Positions 7,832 to 16,578 of a stretch of DNA of 64,000 nt are shown here, in pieces. The translations under genes were made by a program, and so were the position numbers. Source of the stretch: Malikia granosa (GTDB lineage Bacteria > Pseudomonadota > Gammaproteobacteria > Burkholderiales > Burkholderiaceae_C); NCBI RefSeq assembly GCF_002980595.1, contig NZ_PVLQ01000039.1, positions 1 to 64,000 on the forward strand, given 5' to 3'. Under the pieces are notes generated by a model, which made no database searches, was not told the DNA's origin, and saw only the letters and a program-made list of their open reading frames with translations. Positions within the stretch are counted from its first letter, which is position 1. Each line of letters opens with the position of its first letter.

Positions 7832-8731
7832 TCAGAAAACGAGCTTGGCGGACAGCTCGCGCAGCACGGCCTCGAAGGCCTGTGCCGCCGGCGACAGGCC
7901 GCCGCGGCGCAGCTTGAGCAGCACCACCTTGCGCTTGACCGTCGGCTGGGTCAGCGGGATCTTGCGCATGTCCGGCCGGTCGCCTTCCTGGAAATAGGAG
8001 GCAGGCAGGATGGCGCTGCCGACCCCGGCGGCCACCAGGTTCATCGCGGTGGCATGGTGCTGGACCTCGTAGTTGCCATGCAGGCGGATGCCGCGCTTGG
8101 CCAGCTGGTAGTCCATGAAGATCCGGGTCGCCATGAAGCTGCTGATGCCGATCAGGTCGGCATCGCGCATGTCGTTCCAGCTCACGCTCCTGCGTCCCTG
8201 CAGCGGATGCGAGCTGCGGCAGATGAACACCAGCGGATCGGCAAACAGCACCGTCTCGCTCAGGTCGGGGTGCTTCTCACCCTGCACCCCGATGCCCAGT
8301 TCGGCCTGGCCGCCCAGCACCGCGGCATGCACCTCGTGCGAGGCCCCGTCGAGCAGCCGGATGCGGTTGTCGGGATGCTGGTCAGCATAGCTGCGGATCA
8401 CCTCGGGCAGCACATGCGAGGTCATGGAGGGAATGCAGGCCAGGGTGAAGTTGCCCTTGGCGCGCTGCGACATGTCCTTCAGGCGCTCGACCGCCGTCGT
8501 CATGTCATGCACGATGTTGCGCGCCTGCGGCAGGAATTCCCGTCCGACCGCGGTCAGCTCGACCCGGCGCGTGGTGCGGTCGAGCAGCTTCAGGTCCAGA
8601 TAGGCTTCCAGCTTCTGGATGCGCCGCGTCAGCGCGGTCTGCGTGATGTGGAGCTGCTGCGCGGCCTTGCTGAAGCCGCCCAGCTCGGCAATCATCACGA
8701 AGGCTTGCACGCCATCAAAATCGATTTTCAT
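7832..8731 (-). CDS. tcuR: LysR family regulator of the tcu operon
   Basis: A 299-residue LysR-type regulator. The N-terminal winged helix is clear (FSKAAQQLHITQTALTRRIQ as the helix-turn-helix), followed by the usual linker helix and a two-lobed effector domain from about residue 90. The start MKIDFDGVQAFV at 8731 fits the family; the frame is open further upstream but without family-like sequence. Assignment as TcuR rests on position immediately upstream of tcuA in the same orientation. TcuR in Salmonella activates tcuABC with tricarballylate as inducer. Here it may also govern the ModA-like and CHR genes. Confidence 0.85.
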   Translation of the reverse strand: MKIDFDGVQAFVMIAELGGFSKAAQQLHITQTALTRRIQKLEAYLDLKLLDRTTRRVELTAVGREFLPQARNIVHDMTTAVERLKDMSQRAKGNFTLACIPSMTSHVLPEVIRSYADQHPDNRIRLLDGASHEVHAAVLGGQAELGIGVQGEKHPDLSETVLFADPLVFICRSSHPLQGRRSVSWNDMRDADLIGISSFMATRIFMDYQLAKRGIRLHGNYEVQHHATAMNLVAAGVGSAILPASYFQEGDRPDMRKIPLTQPTVKRKVVLLKLRRGGLSPAAQAFEAVLRELSAKLVF

Positions 8732-8904
8732 GGGGGTGGACGGATTCGGGCTCACTGCACAAGCGGCTAATGTAGCGAATGCGGGCCCGCGCCCGTCCGA
8801 TCCCGCAGCCATCCCGGGCCTGGACCGCAAGAGGCTCCAGGCCTATGGGGCGAATGTCTTGCGGGCGGTCAATGCCAGTTTCGCCCGGCTGCCCGGCAGC
8901 GGGC

Positions 8905-9858
8905 TCAGTCGCGCCAGGGCGTGCCGTCGGCCGCCAGCGTCTCGCCCTTGCGCGCGACGATCAGGCCGTAGGCCTCGGGCCGGCGGTGCAGGTCGAAGTT
9001 GAAGGTGCTGCGCTTGTAGACCGCGCAGAAGTCGAGGTCGCAGCGCGCGATCGCCACCTCGTCGTCCTTGCTCAGGCAGCGCGTCACCACCTCGCCCGAG
9101 GGCGCGACGAGCAGGCTGCCGCCGATGCTGTCCACGCCTTCCTCCAGTCCGCCCTTGGCCACGCCCGCCACCCAGCAGCCGTTCTGGTAGGCGCCGGCCT
9201 GCAGCGAGAGCTGGTTGTGGAACAGCGAGAGGTCGTCGTGCTGCGGTGCCGGCGCGTTATGCACCGGCGTGTTGTAGCCGATCAGCACCATCTCGGCGCC
9301 CTGCAGCGCCATCACGCGGTAGGTTTCGGCCCAGCGCCGGTCGTTGCAGATCGCCATGCCGATCGTGCCGCCGAAGGCCTGGGTGACGCCGAAGCGCTGC
9401 CCCGGCGTGAAGTAGCGCTTCTCCAGGTGCTGGAAGCGGCGCCAGGGCTCGTGCTCGGCGTGGCCCGGCAGGTGCACCTTGCGGTACTTGCCGACGATGC
9501 GGCCGCCGCGGTCCACGAGGATGGAGCTGTTGTAGCGCACGCGCGTCCCGCCTTCCTCGGCCAATTCGGCATAGCCGAGGTAGAAGCCGACCCCGAGCTG
9601 GCGCGAGAGCTCGAACAGTGGCTGTGTCGCCGCGTTCGGCATCTCGCGCTCGAAGAAGCTGTCGATCTCGGCCTCGTCCTCGAGGTACCAGCGCGGGAAG
9701 AAGGTGGTCAGCGCCAGCTCCGGATAGACGATGAGGTGGGCACCCAGCGCGTGCGCTTCGCGCATCATCTCGCAGAGCCTGGCGACGACGCGCTCGCGCG
9801 TGTCGCTGCGCTGCACCGGGCCCAGCTGGCCCAGGGCCACGTTCACGATTCGGGACAT
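8905..9858 (-). CDS. Nitrilase superfamily N-carbamoyl-D-amino-acid hydrolase
   Basis: A 317-residue carbon-nitrogen hydrolase. The catalytic triad is visible: Glu in YPELALTTFFPRWY, Lys in GKYRKVHLPG, and Cys in ICNDRRWAE. The surrounding residues closely match D-carbamoylases (about 304 residues), which release D-amino acid, CO2 and ammonia from N-carbamoyl-D-amino acids. GGAGAG precedes the ATG. It is the last gene of the operon with the RpiR regulator, diaminopropionate ammonia-lyase and M20 amidohydrolase, 30 bp behind the last. A related N-carbamoyl or ureido substrate is also possible. Confidence 0.85.
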   Translation of the reverse strand: MSRIVNVALGQLGPVQRSDTRERVVARLCEMMREAHALGAHLIVYPELALTTFFPRWYLEDEAEIDSFFEREMPNAATQPLFELSRQLGVGFYLGYAELAEEGGTRVRYNSSILVDRGGRIVGKYRKVHLPGHAEHEPWRRFQHLEKRYFTPGQRFGVTQAFGGTIGMAICNDRRWAETYRVMALQGAEMVLIGYNTPVHNAPAPQHDDLSLFHNQLSLQAGAYQNGCWVAGVAKGGLEEGVDSIGGSLLVAPSGEVVTRCLSKDDEVAIARCDLDFCAVYKRSTFNFDLHRRPEAYGLIVARKGETLAADGTPWRD

Positions 9859-9888
9859 GCAATCTCTCCTGTCGGTTCGGGTAGGGGT

Positions 9889-11127
9889 TCAGCCGGCCCG
9901 GTTGGCCAGCCGCGTGAGGACCTGCAGCAGCACCTGGGCGCCCTGCACGAGGTGATGGGCTTCGGTGTGTTCGCCTGGGTTGTGGCTCAAGCCGTCCACG
10001 CTGGGCACGAAGATCATCGCGCTGGGGCAGACCCGGGCCAGCATCTGCGCGTCATGTCCGGCCCCGCTGGGCAGGCGCAGCGTGCCCAGGCCCAGCGCCT
10101 GTGCCTCCTGCGCGACCAGCTCCACCAGTGTCGGATCGAAGGCCACCGGATCGAAGCGCGCCAGGCGCCGCTGACCCAGCACCACGCCTTGCTCGGCCGC
10201 ACAGCGCGTCGCGAAGCCCAGCAGCTCGGCCTCGGCGCGGGCCAGCGCCGCGCCGTCGGTGTTGCGCAGGTCCACCGTCATCACGGCGCGCTGCGCGATC
10301 ACGTTGACGAGGTTGGGCCGCAGTTCGACCGCGCCCACGGTGGCGAGCTGGCGGCCGCCGTAGCGCAGCGCCAGCTCGTGGGCGAAGGCGGTGATTCGCG
10401 CGGCCACCAGGCCGGCGTCGCGGCGCAGCGCCATCGGCGTGGTGCCCGCGTGGTTGGAGCAGCCCTCGAGCGTGAACTCCAGCCAGCAGATGCCTTGCAC
10501 GCCTTCGACCACGCCGATGTCCAGGCCCTGCTGGTGCAGCACCGGGCCCTGCTCTATGTGCAGCTCGACGAAGCTGTCGACCTGCGGTGCACCCACCGGC
10601 GCCTGGCCCGCGTAGCCGATGCGCTGCAGCTCCTCGCCCACCGTCGCGCCATCGATGCCGCGCGTCGCCAGTGCCTCGGCCAGTGGCAGGCCGCCGACCG
10701 CCACCAGGCTGCCCAGCATGTCGGGCTGGAAGCGCGCCCCCTCCTCGTTGGTGAAGAAGGCCACTTCGATCGGGCGGCGCGTGCGCAAGCCGGCCTCGCG
10801 CAGCGTGGCCACGACCTCCAGCCCTGCCAGCACGCCGTAGTTGCCGTCGTACAGGCCGCCGGTGCGCACGGTGTCGATGTGCGAGCCGGTCAGCACCGGC
10901 GCGCGCTGCTCCGTACCCGCGTAGCGGGCGAATACGTTGCCAATCGCATCCACGCGTACCGCCATGCCGAGCGCGTGCATGCGGTCCACCGTCCAGTCGC
11001 GCGCGGCCCGGTCCGCGTCGCTCAGTGCCAGCCGGTTGGTACCGCCGCCGGGCAGGGCGCCAAAGCGGCCCAGCGCCTCCAGGCTTGCCAGCAGGCGCCC
11101 GGCATCGATGCGGGGAGCGCCGTTCAT
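9889..11127 (-). CDS. M20 family Zn-dependent amidohydrolase (hydantoinase/carbamoylase type)
   Basis: A 412-residue metal-dependent hydrolase of the N-carbamoyl-L-amino-acid hydrolase/allantoate amidohydrolase/beta-ureidopropionase group. Metal-site motifs include VLTGSHIDTVRTGGLYDGNYG (His and bridging Asp), FFTNEEGARF (Glu pair), and FVELHIEQGPVL. A dimerisation domain with CSNHAGTTPMALRRDAG follows, and the last ligand lies in SGAGHDAQ. It overlaps the ammonia-lyase gene by ATGA (11124-11127), so the two are translationally coupled. The pairing echoes the E. coli ygeX-ygeY arrangement (ammonia-lyase with M20 hydrolase). The substrate, a ureido acid or acylated amino acid, is inferred. Confidence 0.87.
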   Translation of the reverse strand: MNGAPRIDAGRLLASLEALGRFGALPGGGTNRLALSDADRAARDWTVDRMHALGMAVRVDAIGNVFARYAGTEQRAPVLTGSHIDTVRTGGLYDGNYGVLAGLEVVATLREAGLRTRRPIEVAFFTNEEGARFQPDMLGSLVAVGGLPLAEALATRGIDGATVGEELQRIGYAGQAPVGAPQVDSFVELHIEQGPVLHQQGLDIGVVEGVQGICWLEFTLEGCSNHAGTTPMALRRDAGLVAARITAFAHELALRYGGRQLATVGAVELRPNLVNVIAQRAVMTVDLRNTDGAALARAEAELLGFATRCAAEQGVVLGQRRLARFDPVAFDPTLVELVAQEAQALGLGTLRLPSGAGHDAQMLARVCPSAMIFVPSVDGLSHNPGEHTEAHHLVQGAQVLLQVLTRLANRAG

Positions 11128-12374
11128 GCCGCGCTCCGCTCGGCCACGGCCTGCGCGGTTTCGCCGACCAGCTCGGCATAGAGCGCCGGATCGGTCGCTG
11201 CCTCGCTGCCGAAGAAGAGCAGGCTGCTGTCCGCATCGAGCCCGAGCGCGCGACTGGCCTGCTCGTCCTGGCGCGCGGCGATCGCTGCGGCCAGCCCGGC
11301 CACTGCCGATTCGCCGGCCACGATGGCCGGGTCGTCACCGAGCGGGTGGGCCAGCAGGCGCATGCCGGCGACGGCCGCCGCGTCGTCCACGGTGCAGAAG
11401 GCGTTGGCGCCCCTTTCGAGGATCTGCCAGGCCAGCAGCGAGACCTCACCGCAGGCCAGGCCCGCCATCAGCGTATCGAGCTCGCCCGTCACGGCCGTGA
11501 GCCGGCCCTGGCGCGCGCTGCGCAGCAGGCAGTCGGCCCGGTCCGGCTCGACCACCACGAACACCGGGCGCCGCGCGGGATCGCGCTCCCAGAAGTAGGC
11601 GCAGACGGCGGCCGCGAGGCCGCCCACGCCGGCCTGCACGAACACATGGGTGGGCCAGCGGTCGAGCTGCTGCACCGCCTCGTGCACCATGAGCTGATAG
11701 CCCTGCATCACGTCGCGCGGCACGTCCATGTAGCCGGGATAGGAGGTGTCCGAGATCACGAAGCGGCCGTGCGTGCGTGCGTCGGCATCGGCCTGGCGCA
11801 CGGCGTCGTCGTAGTTGCCCGCCGTCCGCACCACGGTGGCGCCGTACTGCTCGATCGCGCGCTGGCGTCCTTCGCTCACGGTGGCATGGATGTAGATCAC
11901 GCAGGCGCAGCCGAACATCCTGGCGCCCCAGGCGACCGAGCGGCCATGGTTGCCGTCGGTGGCGCAGCTCACGGTGAGCGCCGCGCATTCGGCGCGCAGC
12001 GCGTCGCCCAGCAGGTCGGTGGGGCGCAGCGTCCGGCCGAGCTTGCGGCCGATCTCGCGGCACAACAGGCGCGCGACGGCGTAGGCGCCGCCCAGCGCCT
12101 TGAAGCTGCCGAGGCCGAAGCGCGAGCCCTCGTCCTTGTAGTGCACCGAGGCCACGCCGATCGCGCCAGCCAGCGCGGGCAGGCTGCGCAGCGGGGTGCG
12201 CTGGTAGCCAGGCCAGGCCGTGAGTTCCGCCTCGGCCTGGGCCAGGGCCGGGGCGCCGAGCACGGCGCTGCGGGCGGCGCCATAGGACTCGCTGCGTTCG
12301 AAGGCGGGGTTGGGAAACAGGTCCAGGGTCAGGGAGGGCAATAGGGGCATGGGAAAGGTCCGGAAATGGTTCAT
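11124..12374 (-). CDS. dpaL: Diaminopropionate ammonia-lyase
   Basis: A 416-residue PLP enzyme of fold type II that converts 2,3-diaminopropionate (both stereoisomers in the E. coli YgeX enzyme) to pyruvate and two ammonia. The PLP lysine lies in EGSRFGLGSFKALGGAY, the phosphate/substrate loop in SCATDGNHGRSVAWGA, and the glycine-rich loop in VFVQAGVGGLAAAV. The length is typical. It overlaps the RpiR gene by ATGA upstream and the M20 gene by ATGA downstream. D-serine or threonine dehydratase activity is the main alternative, but the EGSRFGL motif favours diaminopropionate. Confidence 0.88.
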   Translation of the reverse strand: MNHFRTFPMPLLPSLTLDLFPNPAFERSESYGAARSAVLGAPALAQAEAELTAWPGYQRTPLRSLPALAGAIGVASVHYKDEGSRFGLGSFKALGGAYAVARLLCREIGRKLGRTLRPTDLLGDALRAECAALTVSCATDGNHGRSVAWGARMFGCACVIYIHATVSEGRQRAIEQYGATVVRTAGNYDDAVRQADADARTHGRFVISDTSYPGYMDVPRDVMQGYQLMVHEAVQQLDRWPTHVFVQAGVGGLAAAVCAYFWERDPARRPVFVVVEPDRADCLLRSARQGRLTAVTGELDTLMAGLACGEVSLLAWQILERGANAFCTVDDAAAVAGMRLLAHPLGDDPAIVAGESAVAGLAAAIAARQDEQASRALGLDADSSLLFFGSEAATDPALYAELVGETAQAVAERSAA

Positions 12375-13237
12375 GCGAGGGATTCGAGATCGCCGAGCGC
12401 CGCATGCAGCTGCTCGATGCGGGCCAGCCGGGCTTGCGCCCGGCTGTGGCTCTGGGTCGCCACGGCGGTGGCCAGGTAGTTCACCAGGCTGATCGCGCAG
12501 ACATAGGAGTCGAACAGGCCTTCTTCGGCGGCGGCGGCGCAGCGCAGCACCACATCGGCCTGGCCGGCCAGGGCCGACACCGGGGCGTCGCTGAGCAGCA
12601 GCACGCGCAGGCCCGCGGCACGAGCGGCCTCCAGCATGACCGGCAAGCGGGTGCTGCGGCGGCGCAGGTCCACGGCCAGCAGCAGGTCCTTCTCGCCCAG
12701 GCTCGCCAGCTGCTCGGCCTCGTGGCCCGCGGCCTCGTTGAGCAGCTGCACCTCGGGGCGCACCTGGGACAGCAGTGCCTGCGCGTAGAACGCGGTCACG
12801 TGGCTGTGCCGGTAGCCCAGCACGCCCACCCGGCGCGCCCGCACCAGCAGCGGCAGGGCCGCCTCGAGCGCCTGCTGGCTCATGTCGCTGGCCCAGGCCT
12901 CCAGGCGCCGGGCATCGTTGCGCGCGTGGGCCTGCAGCTGTGCCAGCGCCGTGTCGCTGCGCTGCACCTGGGCCATGCGTGCCAGCGGCGAGCTCTGCGC
13001 CTGCTGCTCCCGCACCTGCTGGCGGAATTCGTCGAAGCCGGCATAGCCCAGGCGGCGGAAGAAGCGCGCTGCGCTGGACTTGGAGGTGCCGGCCATGGCA
13101 GCGAGCTCGGTCGCCGAATAGCCCAGCAGCGCCTGCTGGTGTGTCAGCAGCACGTCGGCGAGCCGGCGCTCGGCGGCCGAGAGCTGCTCATGGACCTGCC
13201 GGATGCGTTGTTCCAGCGTAAGCGGTGGGGATCTCAT
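12371..13237 (-). CDS. MurR/RpiR family transcriptional regulator
   Basis: A 288-residue regulator with an N-terminal RpiR helix-turn-helix (GYSATELAAMAGTSKSSAAR near residue 45) and a C-terminal SIS domain (RARRVGVLGYRHSHVTAFYA, and LLLAVDLRRRSTRLPVMLE). SIS domains normally bind phosphosugars; in this family several members respond to amino-acid-like ligands. The ATG at 13237 has a very strong GGAAGGAG 7 nt upstream. A much longer frame with 83 extra residues is rejected, since it runs through the promoter region. It is the first gene of the carbamoylase operon and divergent from an amino-acid ABC transporter, so it probably regulates both. Confidence 0.88.
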   Translation of the reverse strand: MRSPPLTLEQRIRQVHEQLSAAERRLADVLLTHQQALLGYSATELAAMAGTSKSSAARFFRRLGYAGFDEFRQQVREQQAQSSPLARMAQVQRSDTALAQLQAHARNDARRLEAWASDMSQQALEAALPLLVRARRVGVLGYRHSHVTAFYAQALLSQVRPEVQLLNEAAGHEAEQLASLGEKDLLLAVDLRRRSTRLPVMLEAARAAGLRVLLLSDAPVSALAGQADVVLRCAAAAEEGLFDSYVCAISLVNYLATAVATQSHSRAQARLARIEQLHAALGDLESLA

Positions 13238-13517
13238 GCCTGTGCTCCTTCCTTGTGCAAGCTCCCCACTTTGGGGCGAGCCTGCACGATATTGAAACCA
13301 GTGTTCCATTCCAATGAAGCTGCGAAACCAGAATTTCATGTGGAACAAGCCTTCCAAGCAAGACGGATGCCTGGCACCTCCGTGCCATGGCGCCACAGAG
13401 GAGAAAGCGGCGGCCTCCCGCTCGCGGCGCGGGCCTCCTGCCCGCACGGCGCACAGGCTGGCACGCATCGTGCTGAACCATGGCACCCCAACCCTGTTTC
13501 AACGAAGGTCCAACGCC
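13238..13517. promoter_or_regulatory. Divergent promoter with tandem operator-like repeats
   Basis: This 280-bp gap separates the RpiR operon from the ABC transporter operon. GAAACCAGTGTTCCAT at 13294-13309 and GAAACCAGAATTTCAT at 13324-13339 match at 13 of 16 positions and start exactly 30 bp apart, about three helical turns. The second is itself a GAAA-N6-TTTC dyad. These are the best candidates for RpiR binding sites. No gene-like frame with a ribosome site was found in the remainder (13340-13500). Confidence 0.55.
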
Positions 13518-14312
13518 ATGAAATTCAAGCTCTCTGCCCTGGTCTACGGCGTGCTCGCCGGTCTCTCGCTGGTCACGTCGGCTGCGGTGCACGCGGACGA
13601 TTCGCTCAGCAACGTGCTGGCCAAGAAGTCGATCGCACTGGGCATTCCCACCGATTACCCGCCCTATGGCTTCATGGGACCGGACTTCAAGCCGCAGGGC
13701 GTGGACGTGGCGACGGCGCAGCTGATTGCCGACAAGCTCGGCGTCAAGGCCGAGCTGGTGCCGGTCAGTACGCCCAACCGCATTCCCTACCTGCAGTCGA
13801 GGAAGATCGACCTCATCGTCTCGGCCCTGGGCAAGAACGAGGAGCGCCAGAAGGTGATCGACTTCACCGTGGCCTATGCGCCGTTCTACCAGGCGGTGTT
13901 CGGCCCCAAGTCGATCAGCGTGAAGAACTTCGATGACCTGGGTGGCAAGACCCTGGCCGTGACGCGCGGCACCATCCAGGACGACGAGCTGCAGAAGGTG
14001 GCACCCGCCACGCTGAAGATCCAGCGCTTCGAGGACGACAACGCCACCATTGCGGCCTTCGTCTCGCAGCAGACCCAGTTCGTGGCCGTGGGCGCGGCGG
14101 TGGCCGCCGTCGCGGTGCAGAAGAACCCCAGGCTGCAGGCCGAGTACAAGCTGCTGATCAAGGATTCGCCCAACTTCATCGGCGTGCGCAAGGGCGAGAC
14201 CGCCTTGCTGAACAAGGTCAACGAGATCCTGCGCCAGGCCAAGGCCGACGGCACGCTCGAGGGCTACGCCCAGCGCTGGCTGGGCCGCGGCCTGGGCAAG
14301 CTGCCTGACTGA
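13518..14312 (+). CDS. Polar amino-acid ABC transporter substrate-binding protein
   Basis: A 264-residue periplasmic binding protein of family 3. Signal peptide residues 1-25 end VTSAAVHA. The mature part has IALGIPTDYPPYGFMG (ligand-binding lobe 1), PQGVDVATAQLIADKLGV, and IVSALGKNEERQKVIDFT, all typical. The ATG at 13518 is chosen because it begins a classical signal sequence and has AAGG about 9 nt upstream; an upstream in-frame ATG would put 68 non-signal residues before it. It heads a four-gene importer operon facing the carbamoylase operon, so the ligand may be diaminopropionate, an N-carbamoyl amino acid or another small amino acid. Confidence 0.88.
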   Translation: MKFKLSALVYGVLAGLSLVTSAAVHADDSLSNVLAKKSIALGIPTDYPPYGFMGPDFKPQGVDVATAQLIADKLGVKAELVPVSTPNRIPYLQSRKIDLIVSALGKNEERQKVIDFTVAYAPFYQAVFGPKSISVKNFDDLGGKTLAVTRGTIQDDELQKVAPATLKIQRFEDDNATIAAFVSQQTQFVAVGAAVAAVAVQKNPRLQAEYKLLIKDSPNFIGVRKGETALLNKVNEILRQAKADGTLEGYAQRWLGRGLGKLPD

Positions 14313-14380
14313 AGCGCGCAACGGGGCGGCGGCTGCGCCGCCCATTGCGTCAATCGACCTTCACATTCGACGGGCTTTGC

Positions 14381-15040
14381 ATGATGGATCTGGATTTCGC
14401 CGCGGTGCTCGGGCTCTGGCCCATGCTCCTCAAGGGTCTGCTGTTGACGGTGGCGCTGAGTGCCGTGGCATTGCCGCTCGGCCTGGTGGCGGGGATCGCC
14501 GCCGCCTGGGTCCGGCTGCATGGCCATCCGGCCCTGCGCGCCCTTGTCGCGGCCTATGTCGAGCTGTTCCGGAACACGCCCTTCATCATCCAGCTGTTCT
14601 TCCTGTTCTTTGGCCTGCCTTCGCTGGGCGTGCGGCTGTCACCGGCCCTGGCCAGCGTGATCGCGATGGTGCTGAACCTGGGCGCCTACGCCGGCGAGAT
14701 GGTGCGCGCCGGGGTCGACGCCACGCCGCGCGGCCAGATCGAGGCCGCGCAAAGCCTGGCGCTGAATCGCTGGCAGATCTTCACCCGTGTCGTGCTGCCG
14801 CCGGCGCTGCGCCGCGTCTGGCCGGCGCTCGTGGGGCAGATGATCCTGGTCATGCTGGGCTCGGCCGTCTGCGGCCAGATCTCGACCGAGGAGGTCTCCT
14901 ACGCGGCCAACCTGATCTCGAGCCGCACCTTCCGCAGTTTCGAGTCCTACATCGTCGTCACGCTGATCTACCTGGGCCTGGCGGTGCTGATGCGCCAGTT
15001 GCTGAACTGGATCGGCCCGCGCCTGATCTTCGGTCGCTGA
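14381..15040 (+). CDS. Amino-acid ABC transporter permease (HisM/GlnP type)
   Basis: A 219-residue inner-membrane permease of the His/Glu/Gln/Arg/opine family, with about five hydrophobic segments. The family signature VELFRNTPFIIQLFFLFFG lies near residue 60, and the cytoplasmic EAA loop is EAAQSLALNRWQIFTRVVLP. Two adjacent ATGs occur at 14381 and 14384; the first is used. It pairs with the permease that starts 16 bp downstream, giving the usual heterodimer. Confidence 0.9.
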   Translation: MMDLDFAAVLGLWPMLLKGLLLTVALSAVALPLGLVAGIAAAWVRLHGHPALRALVAAYVELFRNTPFIIQLFFLFFGLPSLGVRLSPALASVIAMVLNLGAYAGEMVRAGVDATPRGQIEAAQSLALNRWQIFTRVVLPPALRRVWPALVGQMILVMLGSAVCGQISTEEVSYAANLISSRTFRSFESYIVVTLIYLGLAVLMRQLLNWIGPRLIFGR

Positions 15041-15055
15041 ACCGGGAGCTTCGCC

Positions 15056-15709
15056 ATGGTTGAATTCACCTTCTGGGACATCGCCCGTCAACTGCTGATC
15101 GCCCTGCGCTGGACCGTGGGACTGTCGCTGATCGCCTTCGCCGGCGGCAGCCTGCTCGGACTGCTGCTGCTCGTGCTGCGCACGGCCCGGCTACCGGGCG
15201 CGGTGCGCGGCGTGTCGCTCTATGTCCAGCTGTTCCAGGGCACGCCGCTGCTGATGCAGATCTTCATGGTCTACTTCGGTCTGGCACTGGCCGGCATCAA
15301 CGCCTCGCCGCTGTTGGCGGCCTCGGCCTGCCTGATCCTCTATGCCAGCGCCTACCTCTGCGAGATCTGGCGCGGCTGTGTCGAGGCCGTGCCGCGTGGC
15401 CAGTGGGAAGCCTCGGCCAGCCTGGCCATGGGCTTTGGCCAGCAGCTGCGCCACGTGGTGCTGCCCCAAGCGGCGCGCCTGGCCATCCCGCCCACGGCGG
15501 GCTTCCTGGTGCAGATCGTCAAGGGCACGGCGCTGACCTCGGTGATCGGCTTCGTCGAGGTCACCAAGGCCGGCCAGCTGATCGCCAACGTCACCTACGA
15601 ACCCTTCCTCGTCTACGGCTGCGTCGCCGCGCTTTATTTTGTGCTGTGCTTCCCGCTGTCGCTCTGGAGCCAGCACCTCGAGCGCCGCTTGCGTCCTGCT
15701 TCCCGCTGA
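15056..15709 (+). CDS. Amino-acid ABC transporter permease, second subunit
   Basis: A 217-residue permease with the same architecture as its neighbour: YVQLFQGTPLLMQIFMVYFG is the signature helix and EASASLAMGFGQQLRHVVLP the EAA loop contacting the ATPase. GGGAG lies 8 nt before the ATG. It is followed 13 bp later by the ATPase gene. The two permeases should form the membrane channel of one importer. Confidence 0.9.
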   Translation: MVEFTFWDIARQLLIALRWTVGLSLIAFAGGSLLGLLLLVLRTARLPGAVRGVSLYVQLFQGTPLLMQIFMVYFGLALAGINASPLLAASACLILYASAYLCEIWRGCVEAVPRGQWEASASLAMGFGQQLRHVVLPQAARLAIPPTAGFLVQIVKGTALTSVIGFVEVTKAGQLIANVTYEPFLVYGCVAALYFVLCFPLSLWSQHLERRLRPASR

Positions 15710-15722
15710 ACCGGATCTGCCC

Positions 15723-16484
15723 ATGTCTTCCACTCCCTTCTCTCCCGCCACCGTGCCGCTGGTCGACATCCGCGGCCTGCGCAAGCGCTACGGCAGCCAC
15801 GAGGTGCTCAAGGGCATCGACCTGCAGATCCACCGCCAGGAGGTGGTCTGCATCATCGGCAAGAGCGGCTCGGGCAAGAGCACGCTGCTGCGCTGCATCA
15901 ACGGCCTCGAGCGCTTCCAGCAAGGGGTGCTCACGGTCCATGGCCAGCCGCTGCAGCCCGACCGGGCCGACGCCCTGCGCGAGCTGCGCCAGAACGTCGG
16001 CATGATCTTCCAGAACTTCAACCTGTTCCCGCACCTGAACGCCGGCCGCAACGTCATGCTGGCGCCCACGCTGGTCAAGGGCCTGCCCAGGGCCGAGGCG
16101 CGCCGGCGCGCCGAGCAGCTGCTGGCACGCGTGGGCCTGGCCGACAAGTTCGAGCATCTGCCCGAGCAGCTCTCGGGTGGCCAGCAGCAGCGCGTGGCGA
16201 TCGCCCGCGCGCTGGCCATGGACCCCGAGGTGCTGCTCTGCGACGAGGTGACCTCGGCGCTGGACCCAGAACTCGTGGGCGAGGTGCTGCAGGTGGTGGA
16301 GGATCTCGCGGCGCAGGGAATGACCCTGGTCATGGTCACGCACGAGATGAACTTTGCGCGCAAGGTGAGCAACCGCGTCGTCTTCATGCACCAGGGCAAG
16401 GTGCACGAGGTCGGGCCGCCCGAGGCATTGTTCGGTGCGCCGCGCACGCCGGAGTTGCGCCAGTTCCTGGCCGCCTTGCCCTGA
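15723..16484 (+). CDS. Amino-acid ABC transporter ATP-binding protein (GlnQ type)
   Basis: A 253-residue ATPase with Walker A GKSGSGKST, Q-loop in MIFQNFNLFPHLN, signature LSGGQQQRVAIARALAM, Walker B VLLCDEVTSALD and the switch histidine in MVTHEMNFA. These residues and the length match the polar amino-acid family. The ATG at 15723 follows the second permease by 13 bp; an open frame upstream overlaps that permease and is rejected. It ends the four-gene importer operon, tail to tail with the AAA ATPase. Confidence 0.92.
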   Translation: MSSTPFSPATVPLVDIRGLRKRYGSHEVLKGIDLQIHRQEVVCIIGKSGSGKSTLLRCINGLERFQQGVLTVHGQPLQPDRADALRELRQNVGMIFQNFNLFPHLNAGRNVMLAPTLVKGLPRAEARRRAEQLLARVGLADKFEHLPEQLSGGQQQRVAIARALAMDPEVLLCDEVTSALDPELVGEVLQVVEDLAAQGMTLVMVTHEMNFARKVSNRVVFMHQGKVHEVGPPEALFGAPRTPELRQFLAALP

Positions 16485-16578
16485 GATCAGCAGAGCCTGG
16501 CACCTGCCGAGACACCATCCATGCGATGCCTGGGCTCGGAGCCGTTCATCGGACCGGGGTCGACGAGATGGGCCGGCT

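Noticed and set aside
13237-13486. An extended N-terminus of the RpiR regulator (83 residues more).
   Set aside because: It would translate the divergent promoter with its direct repeats; ATG 13237 has a near-perfect ribosome site.
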